Shown here piece after piece: positions 17,138-26,666 of a DNA stretch of 64,000 bases. The stretch's first letter is position 1; the number at the start of each line of letters is the position of its first letter. The position numbers and the translations under genes are program-made. The notes under the pieces were generated by a model. It did not search any database. It was not told the DNA's origin and saw only the letters and a list, made by a program, of their open reading frames with translations. This stretch comes from Christensenella sp. UBA2853 (lineage in GTDB: Bacteria > Bacillota > Clostridia > Christensenellales > Aristaeellaceae): contig DEFL01000039.1 in the NCBI GenBank assembly GCA_002350845.1, forward strand, positions 1 through 64,000, in the 5' to 3' direction.

Positions 17138-18652
17138 ATGCGATTGAGTTTGCGATCCGGAATGAAAAAGCTTGCAGCTTTACTGATAGGGGGAATCATG
17201 ATGACCGGGTGTACCCATGCAGAAACAATCAAACTCAGGCATTTCGAAAACCAGCGGCCGTTTGAGGGCTGGGGGACCAGTCTGTGCTGGTGGGCGAACC
17301 GGATTGGTTATTCGGATGAACTCTCCGAAATGGCAGCCAGGGCCTTTTTTGACGAGAAAGACGGCCTCGGGATGAATATTGTCCGCTTCAACATTGGCGG
17401 GGGCGATGACAGTACGCATCATCATATTACGCGCACAGATTCGGCTATGGAAGGCTATGCCGTCAATCCTGTCTATGATGAAGCGGCAGGTACCTACCAA
17501 TGGGAATGGGACTGGGAAAAGGATGCCGCCCAGCGCAATGTGCTGGAAAAGGCCATCAGACAGACGGATGACCGTCTGATTGTGGAACTGTTTTCCAACT
17601 CGCCACCTTATTTCATGACGGTCAGCGGCTGTACATCAGGCAATACAAATCCAAACCAGGATAACCTGAAAGCGGACGCGTACGAAGCGTTTGCCCGCTA
17701 TCTTGTCGGCGTGGCGGAACATTTTGAGAAGGAATGGAACATTCCGGTACAGAGCCTTGAACCGATGAATGAACCGTATACAAATTACTGGAAGGCCTTC
17801 AGTCCCAAGCAGGAAGGGTGCCGGTTCAGTCCCGGAGAATCCCAGTCCAGAATCATTCTTGCGGTGAAGGAAGAACTGAACAGGAACGGCATGGGCCACG
17901 TGGTCCTTCCCGGGACAGACGAAACCTCTCTGGATACACAGATGAACGCATGGTATGCGCTCTCCGATGATGCGAAGAAGGCGATTGACCGGATTGATGT
18001 GCATACCTATCAGGGCGCCGGACGGGTGCCGCTGAGCAATCTGGCCTTTAAGCAGGGCAAAGGGCTGTGGATGTCGGAGGTCGATGGCGGGGACACGATC
18101 GGAACAGGCGAGATGGGAGCAGGCCTCTGGCTGGCCCAGAGAGTGGTGGATGACATGAATGGTCTGCAGCCTTCTGCCTGGATTCTGTGGCAGGTGATTG
18201 ACAACCACATCAGCGCAAAAGGATATCTTGGAAACCGTGATTCGGGTATGGTCAATGTGAATGGCGGATACTGGGGACTCTCAGTCGCCGATCATGACCG
18301 GACAGAGCTGATTCATACCATGAAATACTATGCGCTTGGACAGTTTACCCGGTTTATTCGTCCCGGGGACGAATTGCTGGTATCATCGGGACACAGTCTG
18401 GCGGCAAGGAATCCTGAAGACGGAAGTCTTTCTGTTGTCTATGTCAACACCAATCCCGGAGACGCATCGGTGGAACTGGATCTGACTGAGTTCGGGGAAA
18501 AATGGAATGCACGTGTTTACCGCACTTCCGGGGGCATGGCCGACGGGGAAAAATGGGCACTGTGCGAAGAAACCGAGGTGGCTGGCGGGACGATCGCCAT
18601 GAATATGAAAGGGAATGCCGTGACTACCGTTGTGTTTGTCCCGGCCCCATGA
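17138..18652 (+). CDS. GH30 glycoside hydrolase lipoprotein
   Basis: 504 aa. The N-terminal hydrophobic stretch ends in the lipobox-like MTGC, with Cys 25 as probable lipid anchor. The mature enzyme shows the GH30 opening QRPFEGWGTSLCWWA, the acid/base Glu 212 in LEPMNEPYTNYW and the nucleophile Glu 314 in WMSEVDGG, followed by a beta side domain. The GWGTSLCWWA and MNEPYTNYW wording suggests the endo-beta-1,6-galactanase branch, but specificity is inferred. The start at 17138 keeps an AAAGGA signal upstream; ATG 17162 is possible. It sits on the cell surface and is transcribed away from the hydrogenase. Confidence 0.85.
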   Translation: MRLSLRSGMKKLAALLIGGIMMTGCTHAETIKLRHFENQRPFEGWGTSLCWWANRIGYSDELSEMAARAFFDEKDGLGMNIVRFNIGGGDDSTHHHITRTDSAMEGYAVNPVYDEAAGTYQWEWDWEKDAAQRNVLEKAIRQTDDRLIVELFSNSPPYFMTVSGCTSGNTNPNQDNLKADAYEAFARYLVGVAEHFEKEWNIPVQSLEPMNEPYTNYWKAFSPKQEGCRFSPGESQSRIILAVKEELNRNGMGHVVLPGTDETSLDTQMNAWYALSDDAKKAIDRIDVHTYQGAGRVPLSNLAFKQGKGLWMSEVDGGDTIGTGEMGAGLWLAQRVVDDMNGLQPSAWILWQVIDNHISAKGYLGNRDSGMVNVNGGYWGLSVADHDRTELIHTMKYYALGQFTRFIRPGDELLVSSGHSLAARNPEDGSLSVVYVNTNPGDASVELDLTEFGEKWNARVYRTSGGMADGEKWALCEETEVAGGTIAMNMKGNAVTTVVFVPAP

Positions 18653-18676
18653 GATAAAAAACTGCATACAGGGCAA

Positions 18677-18710
18677 AGAAAAAGCCGGTCACTTCTGATC
18701 GGCTTTTTCT
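18677..18710 (-). terminator. Bidirectional terminator between GH30 and sugar ABC operon
   Basis: Eleven-base arms AGAAAAAGCCG and CGGCTTTTTCT flank a 12-base loop, giving a T run in either direction for the two convergent transcripts. Confidence 0.85.
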
Positions 18711-18722
18711 GCTGGGGTAATT

Positions 18723-19868
18723 TTACTGGTCGTCTTCATTCTCGTTATAGAGAAGGCTCATTTCTGTCTTGGGATCAAAGATATGGATCACCTTGCTCGG
18801 GAAAGTGAAGTACAGTTCATTGCCGCTCTTAAGACTTGCACGCTGCTCGCGGGTCAGGTCGATGGTGGGCAGGCGGAGAATGATACTGTCTCCCGAATCG
18901 GTGGTGAGATGCATATGCAGTTCGGAACCCATCATTTCCACGACCTGAATCTTGGAGCGGATGGTGTTCGGACCTTTTTCAAAGGAAACGGCCGTATGTT
19001 CCGGGCGAACGCCCATGATGATATCCTGGGAAGTGATATGCTTCTGCTTCAGAACAGCGCAGGGCTCTTCGTCAAGCGGGACATGAATGCCGAGCACATC
19101 GACGGCATACTTTCCGGCATTTTCCTGGAGCTTTGCCTTGATAAAGTTCATCTGCGGAGAACCGATAAACCCTGCGACAAACAGATTTTTCGGTGTGTCA
19201 AAGACCTGCTGCGGAGTACCGACCTGCTGAATGTATCCGTCTTTCATGACAACGATACGGTCGCCCAGGGTCATGGCCTCCGTCTGGTCGTGGGTGACAT
19301 AGATAAATGTGGTGTCAATGCGTTTGCGCAGAAGAATGATCTCTGCACGCATCTGATTGCGCAGTTTTGCGTCGAGGTTGGAAAGCGGCTCGTCCATCAG
19401 GAAAACCTGTGGTTCGCGAACGATGGCGCGGCCGATGGCAACACGCTGACGCTGACCGCCGGAAAGCTGTTTGGGTTTGCGGCCAAGGTATTCTGTAATG
19501 CCGAGAATTTCAGCAGCCTGGCACACTCTCTTGTGGATTTCTTCATTGTTCATCTTCCGGATCCGGAGAGAGAACGCCATGTTCTCATACACTGTGATGT
19601 GCGGATACAGTGCATAGTTCTGAAAGACCATGGCGATGTCGCGGTCTTTGGGCTCGACATCATTGACGACGCGGTCGCCGATTTTCAGCGTGCCGCCGGA
19701 AATATCCTCTAGACCGGCAACCATGCGCAGTGTGGTTGATTTGCCGCAGCCGGAAGGTCCGACAAAAACGATGAATTCCTTGTCGCGGATACGAAGATTG
19801 AAATCGTGCACAGCGACAACATGATTCTCATATTCTTTTTTAATATGTTCAAGCGTTACACTTGCCAT
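18723..19868 (-). CDS. Sugar ABC importer ATPase (MsmX/UgpC/MalK type)
   Basis: 381 aa. Walker A GPSGCGKST, signature LSGGQRQRV, Walker B VFLMDEPLSNLD and switch His in VTHDQTEAM are intact. The C-terminal 130 residues form the OB-like regulatory domain of the MalK family (IMGVRPEHTAV). The gene ends the import operon, 30 bases after the permease gene. In Gram-positives such ATPases often energise several sugar importers; a dedicated location here suggests it serves this one at least. Confidence 0.93.
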   Translation of the reverse strand: MASVTLEHIKKEYENHVVAVHDFNLRIRDKEFIVFVGPSGCGKSTTLRMVAGLEDISGGTLKIGDRVVNDVEPKDRDIAMVFQNYALYPHITVYENMAFSLRIRKMNNEEIHKRVCQAAEILGITEYLGRKPKQLSGGQRQRVAIGRAIVREPQVFLMDEPLSNLDAKLRNQMRAEIILLRKRIDTTFIYVTHDQTEAMTLGDRIVVMKDGYIQQVGTPQQVFDTPKNLFVAGFIGSPQMNFIKAKLQENAGKYAVDVLGIHVPLDEEPCAVLKQKHITSQDIIMGVRPEHTAVSFEKGPNTIRSKIQVVEMMGSELHMHLTTDSGDSIILRLPTIDLTREQRASLKSGNELYFTFPSKVIHIFDPKTEMSLLYNENEDDQ

Positions 19869-19898
19869 AAGAAGTCCTCCATTTCATTGATTGATCCG

Positions 19899-20846
19899 TC
19901 AGCCTTTGACTGCACCGCCGGTTACGCCTTCCACATAGTACTTCTGCAGGAACATGAACAGAAGCGTGATGGGAATGGCAACCAGGACGCCGCCTGCGCA
20001 GAAACGGGTGAAGTAACCCTGATAGTCGTTCGTGTTGACCCAGCGGTACAGACCGACGGCAACGTTGTAGCTTTCTGCACGGCCTAGTGCAACATAGGAT
20101 GCAAACACGTAGTCACCCCACGGTGCCATAAAGGCCATCATGATGGTATAAATCACGATCGGCTTGGACATGGGCATGATAATTTTCCAGAACACGAGTG
20201 CGCGTGAAGCTCCATCAATTCGGGCGGACTCATCCAGCGATTTCGGAATCGTGTCAAAGAAACCTTTTGAAATATAGTATCCCATGCCAGAGGAGGCACA
20301 GTAAATCAGAATGAGGCCGGGAATGGCACCTTCCTGTGTCAGACCAAGCTGCTTGAGCAGGAAGTACAGTGCAATCATGGTCAGGAAGCCGGGGAACATG
20401 CCAAGGACCAGGACAACATTCATAAACAGTTTACGGCCGCGAAAACGCATGCGGGAAAGCGCATAAGAAACGGAGAGAACCATGCAGGTCTGGATGACAG
20501 CACAAACCAGTGCAATAATCAGCGTATTGCCGTACCACCGGAAGAACATGCCGTCCTGGAAGAGATAGCGGTAATTGTCCAGAGAAAAGTGATGCGGAAT
20601 CACGTAATCAACCATACCGCCGCTTTCCGTCAGATACGAGCGGAAAGACTGAAGGACAAGAAAAACGAATGGAGCAAGCCAGACGATGGACATAATGACG
20701 AGGATGGTGTAAATGCTTCTGTTGACATGCTTTTCGTGATTCTTTTTGCTTCTGAGGTATTTTTCCGTTTTGACTTCACGGATAACACCTTTTTCCTGAT
20801 CGATCTCAATATCGACTTCAGGAATACTGGTCTTTTTCGTCGTCAT
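19899..20846 (-). CDS. Sugar ABC importer permease, MalG-like
   Basis: 315 aa. A charged cytoplasmic N-terminus of about 45 residues precedes six membrane helices. The ATPase-contact motif is ESARIDGASRALVFWKIIMP (residues around 200-220), the EAA loop. It overlaps the end of the MalF-like gene by 4 bases (ATGA). Together with the MalF-like protein it forms the channel of the importer. Confidence 0.92.
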   Translation of the reverse strand: MTTKKTSIPEVDIEIDQEKGVIREVKTEKYLRSKKNHEKHVNRSIYTILVIMSIVWLAPFVFLVLQSFRSYLTESGGMVDYVIPHHFSLDNYRYLFQDGMFFRWYGNTLIIALVCAVIQTCMVLSVSYALSRMRFRGRKLFMNVVLVLGMFPGFLTMIALYFLLKQLGLTQEGAIPGLILIYCASSGMGYYISKGFFDTIPKSLDESARIDGASRALVFWKIIMPMSKPIVIYTIMMAFMAPWGDYVFASYVALGRAESYNVAVGLYRWVNTNDYQGYFTRFCAGGVLVAIPITLLFMFLQKYYVEGVTGGAVKG

Positions 20847-22324
20847 TGGAAATCCTCCTCATTCTTCACAGAAGGCATCAGGTTATATACCACCAGGTTG
20901 ATGATGACCGTGATGATAAAGACCAGAATACCGATAACTGCTGCAATTTTATAGTTGGTGTCAGAAACGGTCATCTTATACAGCCAGGTAATCAGAAGAT
21001 CCGTGTAGCCGGCGTTGCCTGCAAGCTCCATAGAAAGCGGTTTGCCCTGCGTGAGCAGGAAGATGACGTTAAAGTTGTTGATGTTTCCTATAAACGAAGT
21101 CAGCAGATAAGGGCCGGTAACAAAGAGCATGTACGGAAGAGTAATCTTCATGTACATCTGGATTGCGTTGGCACCATCCATGCGGGCACTTTCATAGAGA
21201 TCGGCAGGAATATTCATGAGAATGCCGGTGGCAATGAGCATGAGATAGGGGATACCAATCCAGAGGTTAATGAGGATAACCGTGAAACGGGCCCAGTGCG
21301 CATTGGTCCAGAAGGGAATCGGCTCGGATATCCATTTCCACCGCATCAGCGTGCCGTTGATCAGGCCGTCAGCCGCGAACATTTTGGAGACATACAGGAG
21401 GGAGACAAACTGGGGGATGGCGATGGTCATGACGAGAATGGTGCGCCAGACCTTCTTGAACTTGATGCCTTTTTTATTAATCATGATGGCAACAAGCATT
21501 CCCATGAAATAATTAAGGAACGTTGCAAAAAAGGCCCAGACCAGTGTCCAGAACAGAACCTGCCTGAACGTATCGCCATAGTTTGCTCCGCCGGTGGAGA
21601 GCAGTGTATGGAAGTTGTCCCAGCCGACCCAGGTGAAGAGCTTGGACGGGGGCTGATGCTCATAGTCAAAGTTTGTGAAGGCGACAAGGATCATGAAAAT
21701 GATCGGAAGGACGGTGAATGTGAAGATACCGAGTGTAGGCAGTGCAAGCAGGGTTTTATGGAACTGCTCATCGGCCATGGACTGGAGATCTTCTTTACCT
21801 GTCTGCAGTCTTTTTCCTTCTTTGATGTATTTCTGGCCGAGTTTGTTCTGGCGGACATTGACCCGCCACGTATAGATGAATGCCAGAATAAAGAAAATGG
21901 TCAGAATACCGTAGAGAAGGATGAAAAAAGAGTTATCGCCATAGACTGTGACGCGGCCTTTCTTGGTTGTCGGTATATCACCAAGGGTGCTGAACTTTGC
22001 AAGATAAGGCATGCCGAAGTTAAACATGTAGAGATTAAATACCGTCTGAAACAGGAAAAACAGAATGCCGCGGAGCCACTGGCCGCGTGCACAGTTTCCG
22101 AATCCCATGACGAGGAAGGAAATGCGGGTTTTCCAGTCGCCGTTTACAAATGTCATGACTACATCTTTGACATTGGCACCAAACAGGCAGATGATATGCC
22201 AGATGGATCGAAACAGTTTCTGAACGCCCCGGACGATCCCCATCGGAATCCGCTTCAGAAAACTCAGAAAATCATATCCGATTTTGGCGGCTTTACTGAG
22301 CTTCAGATAATCCAGATCCGTCAT
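20843..22324 (-). CDS. Sugar ABC importer permease, MalF-like
   Basis: 493 aa from ATG 22324, preceded by GGAGGT at 7 bases. An N-terminal extension of about 190 residues with two or three extra helices precedes the six-helix core, as in maltodextrin permeases of the MalF/MdxF kind. The EAA motif is YESARMDGANAIQMYMKITLP. The gene follows the binding-protein gene across a stem-loop that can act as a leaky terminator. Confidence 0.9.
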   Translation of the reverse strand: MTDLDYLKLSKAAKIGYDFLSFLKRIPMGIVRGVQKLFRSIWHIICLFGANVKDVVMTFVNGDWKTRISFLVMGFGNCARGQWLRGILFFLFQTVFNLYMFNFGMPYLAKFSTLGDIPTTKKGRVTVYGDNSFFILLYGILTIFFILAFIYTWRVNVRQNKLGQKYIKEGKRLQTGKEDLQSMADEQFHKTLLALPTLGIFTFTVLPIIFMILVAFTNFDYEHQPPSKLFTWVGWDNFHTLLSTGGANYGDTFRQVLFWTLVWAFFATFLNYFMGMLVAIMINKKGIKFKKVWRTILVMTIAIPQFVSLLYVSKMFAADGLINGTLMRWKWISEPIPFWTNAHWARFTVILINLWIGIPYLMLIATGILMNIPADLYESARMDGANAIQMYMKITLPYMLFVTGPYLLTSFIGNINNFNVIFLLTQGKPLSMELAGNAGYTDLLITWLYKMTVSDTNYKIAAVIGILVFIITVIINLVVYNLMPSVKNEEDFQ

Positions 22325-22353
22325 GAATGTGACCTCCATGCATAATTGCAAAA

Positions 22354-22379
22354 AGGAGGACTGGTATACCAGCCCTCCT
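22354..22379 (-). terminator. Intra-operon stem-loop between binding protein and permease genes
   Basis: AGGAGG and CCTCCT (one unpaired base) plus CTGG and CCAG form a hairpin with a TATA loop; on the minus strand TTTT follows. Such leaky terminators or mRNA stabilisers commonly give more binding protein than permease. Confidence 0.65.
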
Positions 22380-22392
22380 GAGTAACATCTTT

Positions 22393-23595
22393 TTACTTGA
22401 CGTAGGTGCCAGCAGTCGTCTGGAAGTTAGTCAGAGTAGAAAGGAGTTCTTCATCGGACGCATTATCCAGCTTGTCAGCGATGATGTCATCACCAAGAGC
22501 GGTGGCCAGAGACCAGTATTCACCAGGATACTGTCCCTGAGGCATGGTGAACGCCAGCTGTGCGGCAAGAGCTGCAAGGGCTTCGTTGGCCTTTACAGAT
22601 TCATCCTGCTGAGCAGCGAGATTGGAGGGACCCCACTGTACTGCGTTGTAACGAGCGAGCTGTACTTCGCCGGAAGTCAGGAAAGCAGCGAGCGCATCGC
22701 ATGCAGCGAGCTTGTTTTCATCAACCTGAGGCTTGACACCGAGCATCTTGAATCCGCCGAAACCACCCAGCTGATAGCCGTCCACAACAGGAAGCTTTGC
22801 AGCGGCGAAGTTGTCACCGAGCATTTCTTTCACAGCGTTGGAATCCCAGGTGCCGTCAACGATCGCACCGAGGTTGGTCGCGTTGGAAGCAGAAGAACCG
22901 TTCACAAAGGCAGGGCTCTTGGCAAGCTTGATCATGCTCTTGAGTGCCTTTACGCCGTTTTCGGAAGCATAGTCGCAGTTCATGGCAACCAGATTGCCTT
23001 CAGCGTCGGTGTCATAGGTCAGGGAGCAGCCTGCGCCGAAGAAGAAAGCGGTCTGATACCAACCGGAGTTGATTTCCATGTAGAAGCTCTTGCCGGCCTT
23101 TTCGCAGTCAGCCAGAATCTTATCCAGATCGGAAGGATCGGTGACAACGCTCTTGTCATAATAGAGGAAGTAGCCGTTATCGCTGGTCATGGGATAGGCA
23201 TACATAACGTCGCCCATCTTGACTGCGGCAACAGAGCCCGCGTCATTTTCGGCTTCAACAACCTTGGCGTTTTCTTCTTCAACGACTTCCAGAGCACCGG
23301 CAGCAACAAGGCGGGCCAGCTGATCCTGGGCAAAACCAAAGATATCAGCGCCACCTTCAACGTCGGTGATCATGTTGGAAGCAGCATCGCCTTCGCCGAC
23401 AGCCTGAACCGTCACGATAAAGCCTGCGTACTCAGGATGTGCAGCCTTGAAAGCTTCAACCTGCTGATTGGTGAAGTCCACAACAGCTTCAGCAACCCAG
23501 ACTTTAATTTCGCCATTGAAGCCCTCTGCGTTCGCAAAAGCGCACACAGAAACCATCATGGCAAGTGCCAGGACAAGAGAAAGGAACTTTTTCAT
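22393..23595 (-). CDS. Extracellular sugar-binding protein (maltose/maltodextrin type)
   Basis: 400 aa. The signal peptide ends ANA-EG, followed directly by the binding-protein fold (GEIKVWVAEAVVDFTNQQVEAF; later ADIFGFAQDQL and YAYPMTSDNGYFLYYDK). The context with MalF/MalG-like permeases and the wording suggest maltodextrin uptake. No lipobox is present: the only cysteine in the signal region is in SVCAF, with Val at -1. How it is retained at a Gram-positive membrane is therefore open. AGGAGGAATT precedes the start, and the promoter is near perfect, so this is likely one of the most highly expressed genes here. Confidence 0.9.
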   Translation of the reverse strand: MKKFLSLVLALAMMVSVCAFANAEGFNGEIKVWVAEAVVDFTNQQVEAFKAAHPEYAGFIVTVQAVGEGDAASNMITDVEGGADIFGFAQDQLARLVAAGALEVVEEENAKVVEAENDAGSVAAVKMGDVMYAYPMTSDNGYFLYYDKSVVTDPSDLDKILADCEKAGKSFYMEINSGWYQTAFFFGAGCSLTYDTDAEGNLVAMNCDYASENGVKALKSMIKLAKSPAFVNGSSASNATNLGAIVDGTWDSNAVKEMLGDNFAAAKLPVVDGYQLGGFGGFKMLGVKPQVDENKLAACDALAAFLTSGEVQLARYNAVQWGPSNLAAQQDESVKANEALAALAAQLAFTMPQGQYPGEYWSLATALGDDIIADKLDNASDEELLSTLTNFQTTAGTYVK

Positions 23596-23662
23596 AGAGA
23601 ATTCCTCCTATTAATTTTTCAACCCATTACGGGTAGACGGCAACGTCGTCCGGTCGGCTTAG

Positions 23663-23691
23663 ATTATATCATATATTTGCCAAAATGTCAA
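23663..23691 (-). promoter_or_regulatory. Consensus promoter of the sugar ABC operon
   Basis: On the minus strand TTGACA (plus 23686-23691) and TATAAT (plus 23663-23668) are a perfect match to both boxes with a 17-base spacer. The 60-base leader contains a short ACCC/GGGT hairpin but no obvious catabolite-repression site. Confidence 0.9.
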
Positions 23692-23789
23692 AATAAACCG
23701 TGAAACATACCAGAAATGGAGAAACATCAAGGAAAGGCCCATGAAACGACCGGTACAGCATGAATACAGGATTGGAATACAGAAATCTA

Positions 23790-23818
23790 TTGAAGAGGAA
23801 GTCAAAAAGGCTTACAAT
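23790..23818 (+). promoter_or_regulatory. Promoter of the clostripain-family gene
   Basis: TTGAAG (23790-23795) and TACAAT (23813-23818) are 17 bases apart, about 48 bases before the start codon. Confidence 0.65.
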
Positions 23819-23866
23819 TCCATAGAATGGAAAGGTACATTATCTTAAGTCAAGGGAGGAAGTTAT

Positions 23867-26602
23867 ATGAGTGAGCCGCGTCGGGGAGGACGTGAACGCC
23901 GTGTCACCGGCCAGGGGCATGGAGTCGAGAAAAAAGGTCAGGGTCTTGGCACCGGACCGGTAGGAACGACCGGTGGGATGAACGGCGGATCCAGTGCGCG
24001 TTCTGGCCAGCCTTCACAGGGCAGAACACCGGGAAACACACCCGGTTCATCATCCTCAAGGCCGCAGCCGCGTCCCAGAACACCGATCGGCCAGGCAGGC
24101 GGCATCTTTACCGGTCATTCCGCCGGGAACAGGCCTGCCGGTTCTTCGTATCATACAAACACAAGACCCGGGACACGGCCGTCATCTTCCAGCACACAGC
24201 CATATTCTTCCGGCGCGAGGCCGTCATCTTCCGGTACACGGCCTTCCTCGGGAAAAGGTGGATTCAATCCGCTGGTGCTGATTGTGATCCTCTTTCTGGT
24301 CTTTGGCGGCGGGGGATCGATGCTCTTTGGCGGGTCGAACAACAACAATAATAACGGATATGACTCATCTCTGATCGCCTACACGCAATCTCCTGCCAGC
24401 ACGCCGAGAATCACAGCAACGCCCAGAATCACTGCAGCGCCTGTGACGGCGACGCCGAAAGCCAAAGCGACAGCGACACCGAAGGCCAAAGCCACGAAGA
24501 AGCCTTCAAGCTGGTACAATCAGGTGCTTTCAGGCGTGCAGGAGCACGTCAATACGAATTCTTCCACGCTGGCTTCGACCAGTGTATCGGGCATTCGTGA
24601 ACGCTATACAAAACTGGCAGGAAACGGAAACGACACAGTCACCATCATGGTGTACATGTGCGGTACGGATCTGGAGAGCAGAAGCGGGATGGCAAGCTCG
24701 GACCTCCAGGAAATGGCCAAAGCAAAGTATGGCGATAATGTACGCATCATTGTGTATACGGGTGGATGCAGGGCCTGGAAAGTATCCGGTATCTCCTCAA
24801 GAGTCAATCAGATCTGGCGCGTGCAGGACGGAAAACTCAGAAGCCTGGTCAGTGATGACGGCACGGCATCCATGACCAATCCCTCGACACTGACCCGCTT
24901 TATCCGGTACTGTGCCGACAATTATCCGGCAAGCCGGTATGAGCTGATCATGTGGGACCATGGCGGCGGTTCTGTGACGGGATTTGGATATGATGAAAAG
25001 AATGCCTCCGCCGGTTCCATGTCGCTTGCCGGTTTGAATACGGCCCTGAAAGACGCCGGTGTCAAATTTGACTTTGTTGGTTTTGATGCCTGTCTGATGG
25101 CAACCGTTGAAACCGCACTGATGACCAGCCGCTATGCGGATTACATGATTGCATCGGAGGAGAGCGAACCGGGCATCGGCTGGTATTATACCAACTGGCT
25201 GACGAAGCTGGGCCGGAACACCTCCATGGACACAGCCAGCCTTGGCCGGGAAATCGTGGATGACTTTGTGAGCGCATGCGCCCGCCAGGTGCCCGGTCAG
25301 ACCACAACACTCAGCGTGGTTGACCTTGCACAGGTGGAGTCCCAGGTGCCGCAGGCATTTTCCGACTTCAGCAGGTCGATCAGCTCTCTGATCCAGCAGA
25401 AAGAGTATCAGACAGTATCGAACGCGAGAAACGGCAGCCGTGAGTTTGCGCGCTCTTCCAAAATTGACCAGGTCGACCTCGCAGACCTTGCTCTGAGAAT
25501 GGGGACGGATGAAGGGCAGAAGCTTGCCCAGGTTATTCAGTCCTGCGTGAAATACAACAGAGTCTCCGGTGTCTCGAATGCGTATGGCCTCTCTGTGTAT
25601 TTCCCCTACAAGAAGATCAGCAATGTGGATAAAGCGGTAAGGACCTATCAGCAGATCGGTCTGGATGACGCATACAGCGACTGTATCCGTGCTTTTGCCA
25701 GTTTGGAATCGAGCGGACAGATTGCTGCAGGAGGATCCTCCAACCCGCTGGGATCGCTGCTCGGCGGCGGATACTCCACGTCTTCCGCCTATTCTTCGGA
25801 AGACCTGCTCAATGAACTCCTGGGCAGTTTCTTCAGCGGAGGCAGTTCGTACAGCTCTGGTGGCAGTTCGTACAGCGCAGGCGGCATGGGTTCTCTTGAT
25901 TTCCTGTTTGGCAGAAATCTCTCTGATCAGGAGATTACAGAGTATGTGCTGGACCATCACCTCAATGCGGCGGACCTTGTATTCCGCGCATCGGGCAACC
26001 ATATGGTGCTGGCTCTTTCTGAGGAGCAGAGAGAACTTGTCACAGGGATTGAACAGAACGTCTTTGTCGATGACGGGAACGGCTTTATTGATCTTGGTCT
26101 GGACAATGTGTATTCCTTTGACGATCAGGGAAATCTGGTCGCTGACCTTTCCGGCGTATGGCTGTCGATCGACGGACAGATTGTTCCGTATTATCACCTG
26201 ACAAGCGAAACAGAGGGGGATGCTTACCGGTACACCGGCTACATTCCCGCGCTCCTGAATGGGACTCGTGTCAATCTGATGGTTGTGTTTGATAACGAGC
26301 ACGAGTATGGGTATATTGCAGGCACGCAGACCGATTACATTTCTGGTGAAACAGAAGCACAGGCAAAACTGGATGGCACCCTGAAAGAGGGCGATGTGCT
26401 TCAGTTTGTCTGTGACTACTATGCATATGACGGGACTTATTCGGATTCCTATGTCTTTGGCAATCCTGTGACGGTGGGCAGGGACGTGGTCGTATCGGAT
26501 GCCTATCTTCCGGAAAACCTGAAGCTGCGCGTGACATACCGCATTACAGACCTGTATAATCAGGCCTACTGGTCGAACGCGATGAATGTCATCACACAGT
26601 AA
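23867..26602 (+). CDS. Membrane-anchored clostripain-family (C11) cysteine peptidase
   Basis: 911 aa. Residues 1-132 are disordered, rich in Gly, Ser, Arg and Pro, and begin with a motif-like stretch (VTGQGHGV and GLGTGPVG). One membrane helix lies at about 133-156 (NPLVLIVILFLVFGGG), so the rest should be outside. A Pro/Thr/Lys linker (ATPKAKATATPKAKATKK) leads to the C11 peptidase domain at about 255-640 with catalytic His 365 in IMWDHGGG and Cys 409 in GFDACLMATVE. The Ser/Gly-rich segment 650-705 and a beta-rich C-terminal domain of about 200 residues follow. Clostripain relatives cut after basic residues and often self-process; activity here is inferred from the catalytic pair. GGGAGGA precedes the ATG. 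Confidence 0.87.
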   Translation: MSEPRRGGRERRVTGQGHGVEKKGQGLGTGPVGTTGGMNGGSSARSGQPSQGRTPGNTPGSSSSRPQPRPRTPIGQAGGIFTGHSAGNRPAGSSYHTNTRPGTRPSSSSTQPYSSGARPSSSGTRPSSGKGGFNPLVLIVILFLVFGGGGSMLFGGSNNNNNNGYDSSLIAYTQSPASTPRITATPRITAAPVTATPKAKATATPKAKATKKPSSWYNQVLSGVQEHVNTNSSTLASTSVSGIRERYTKLAGNGNDTVTIMVYMCGTDLESRSGMASSDLQEMAKAKYGDNVRIIVYTGGCRAWKVSGISSRVNQIWRVQDGKLRSLVSDDGTASMTNPSTLTRFIRYCADNYPASRYELIMWDHGGGSVTGFGYDEKNASAGSMSLAGLNTALKDAGVKFDFVGFDACLMATVETALMTSRYADYMIASEESEPGIGWYYTNWLTKLGRNTSMDTASLGREIVDDFVSACARQVPGQTTTLSVVDLAQVESQVPQAFSDFSRSISSLIQQKEYQTVSNARNGSREFARSSKIDQVDLADLALRMGTDEGQKLAQVIQSCVKYNRVSGVSNAYGLSVYFPYKKISNVDKAVRTYQQIGLDDAYSDCIRAFASLESSGQIAAGGSSNPLGSLLGGGYSTSSAYSSEDLLNELLGSFFSGGSSYSSGGSSYSAGGMGSLDFLFGRNLSDQEITEYVLDHHLNAADLVFRASGNHMVLALSEEQRELVTGIEQNVFVDDGNGFIDLGLDNVYSFDDQGNLVADLSGVWLSIDGQIVPYYHLTSETEGDAYRYTGYIPALLNGTRVNLMVVFDNEHEYGYIAGTQTDYISGETEAQAKLDGTLKEGDVLQFVCDYYAYDGTYSDSYVFGNPVTVGRDVVVSDAYLPENLKLRVTYRITDLYNQAYWSNAMNVITQ

Positions 26603-26612
26603 AGCACAATAC

Positions 26613-26649
26613 AAAACGGCAGGCAGCCAGGAGAGCTGCCTGCCGTTTT
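26613..26649 (+). terminator. Strong bidirectional terminator after the peptidase gene
   Basis: Fifteen-base perfect arms, AAAACGGCAGGCAGC and its complement, enclose 7 bases and end in TTTT on the plus strand and AAAA/TTTT symmetry on the minus strand, so they can stop both the peptidase transcript and the convergent amylase transcript. Confidence 0.9.
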
Positions 26650-26666
26650 CTGGTGCGCCAGGCATG

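Noticed and set aside
20846..22345. 499-residue plus-strand frame opposite the MalF-like permease
   Set aside because: It is an antisense reading of membrane helices and gives a polar, motif-free protein.
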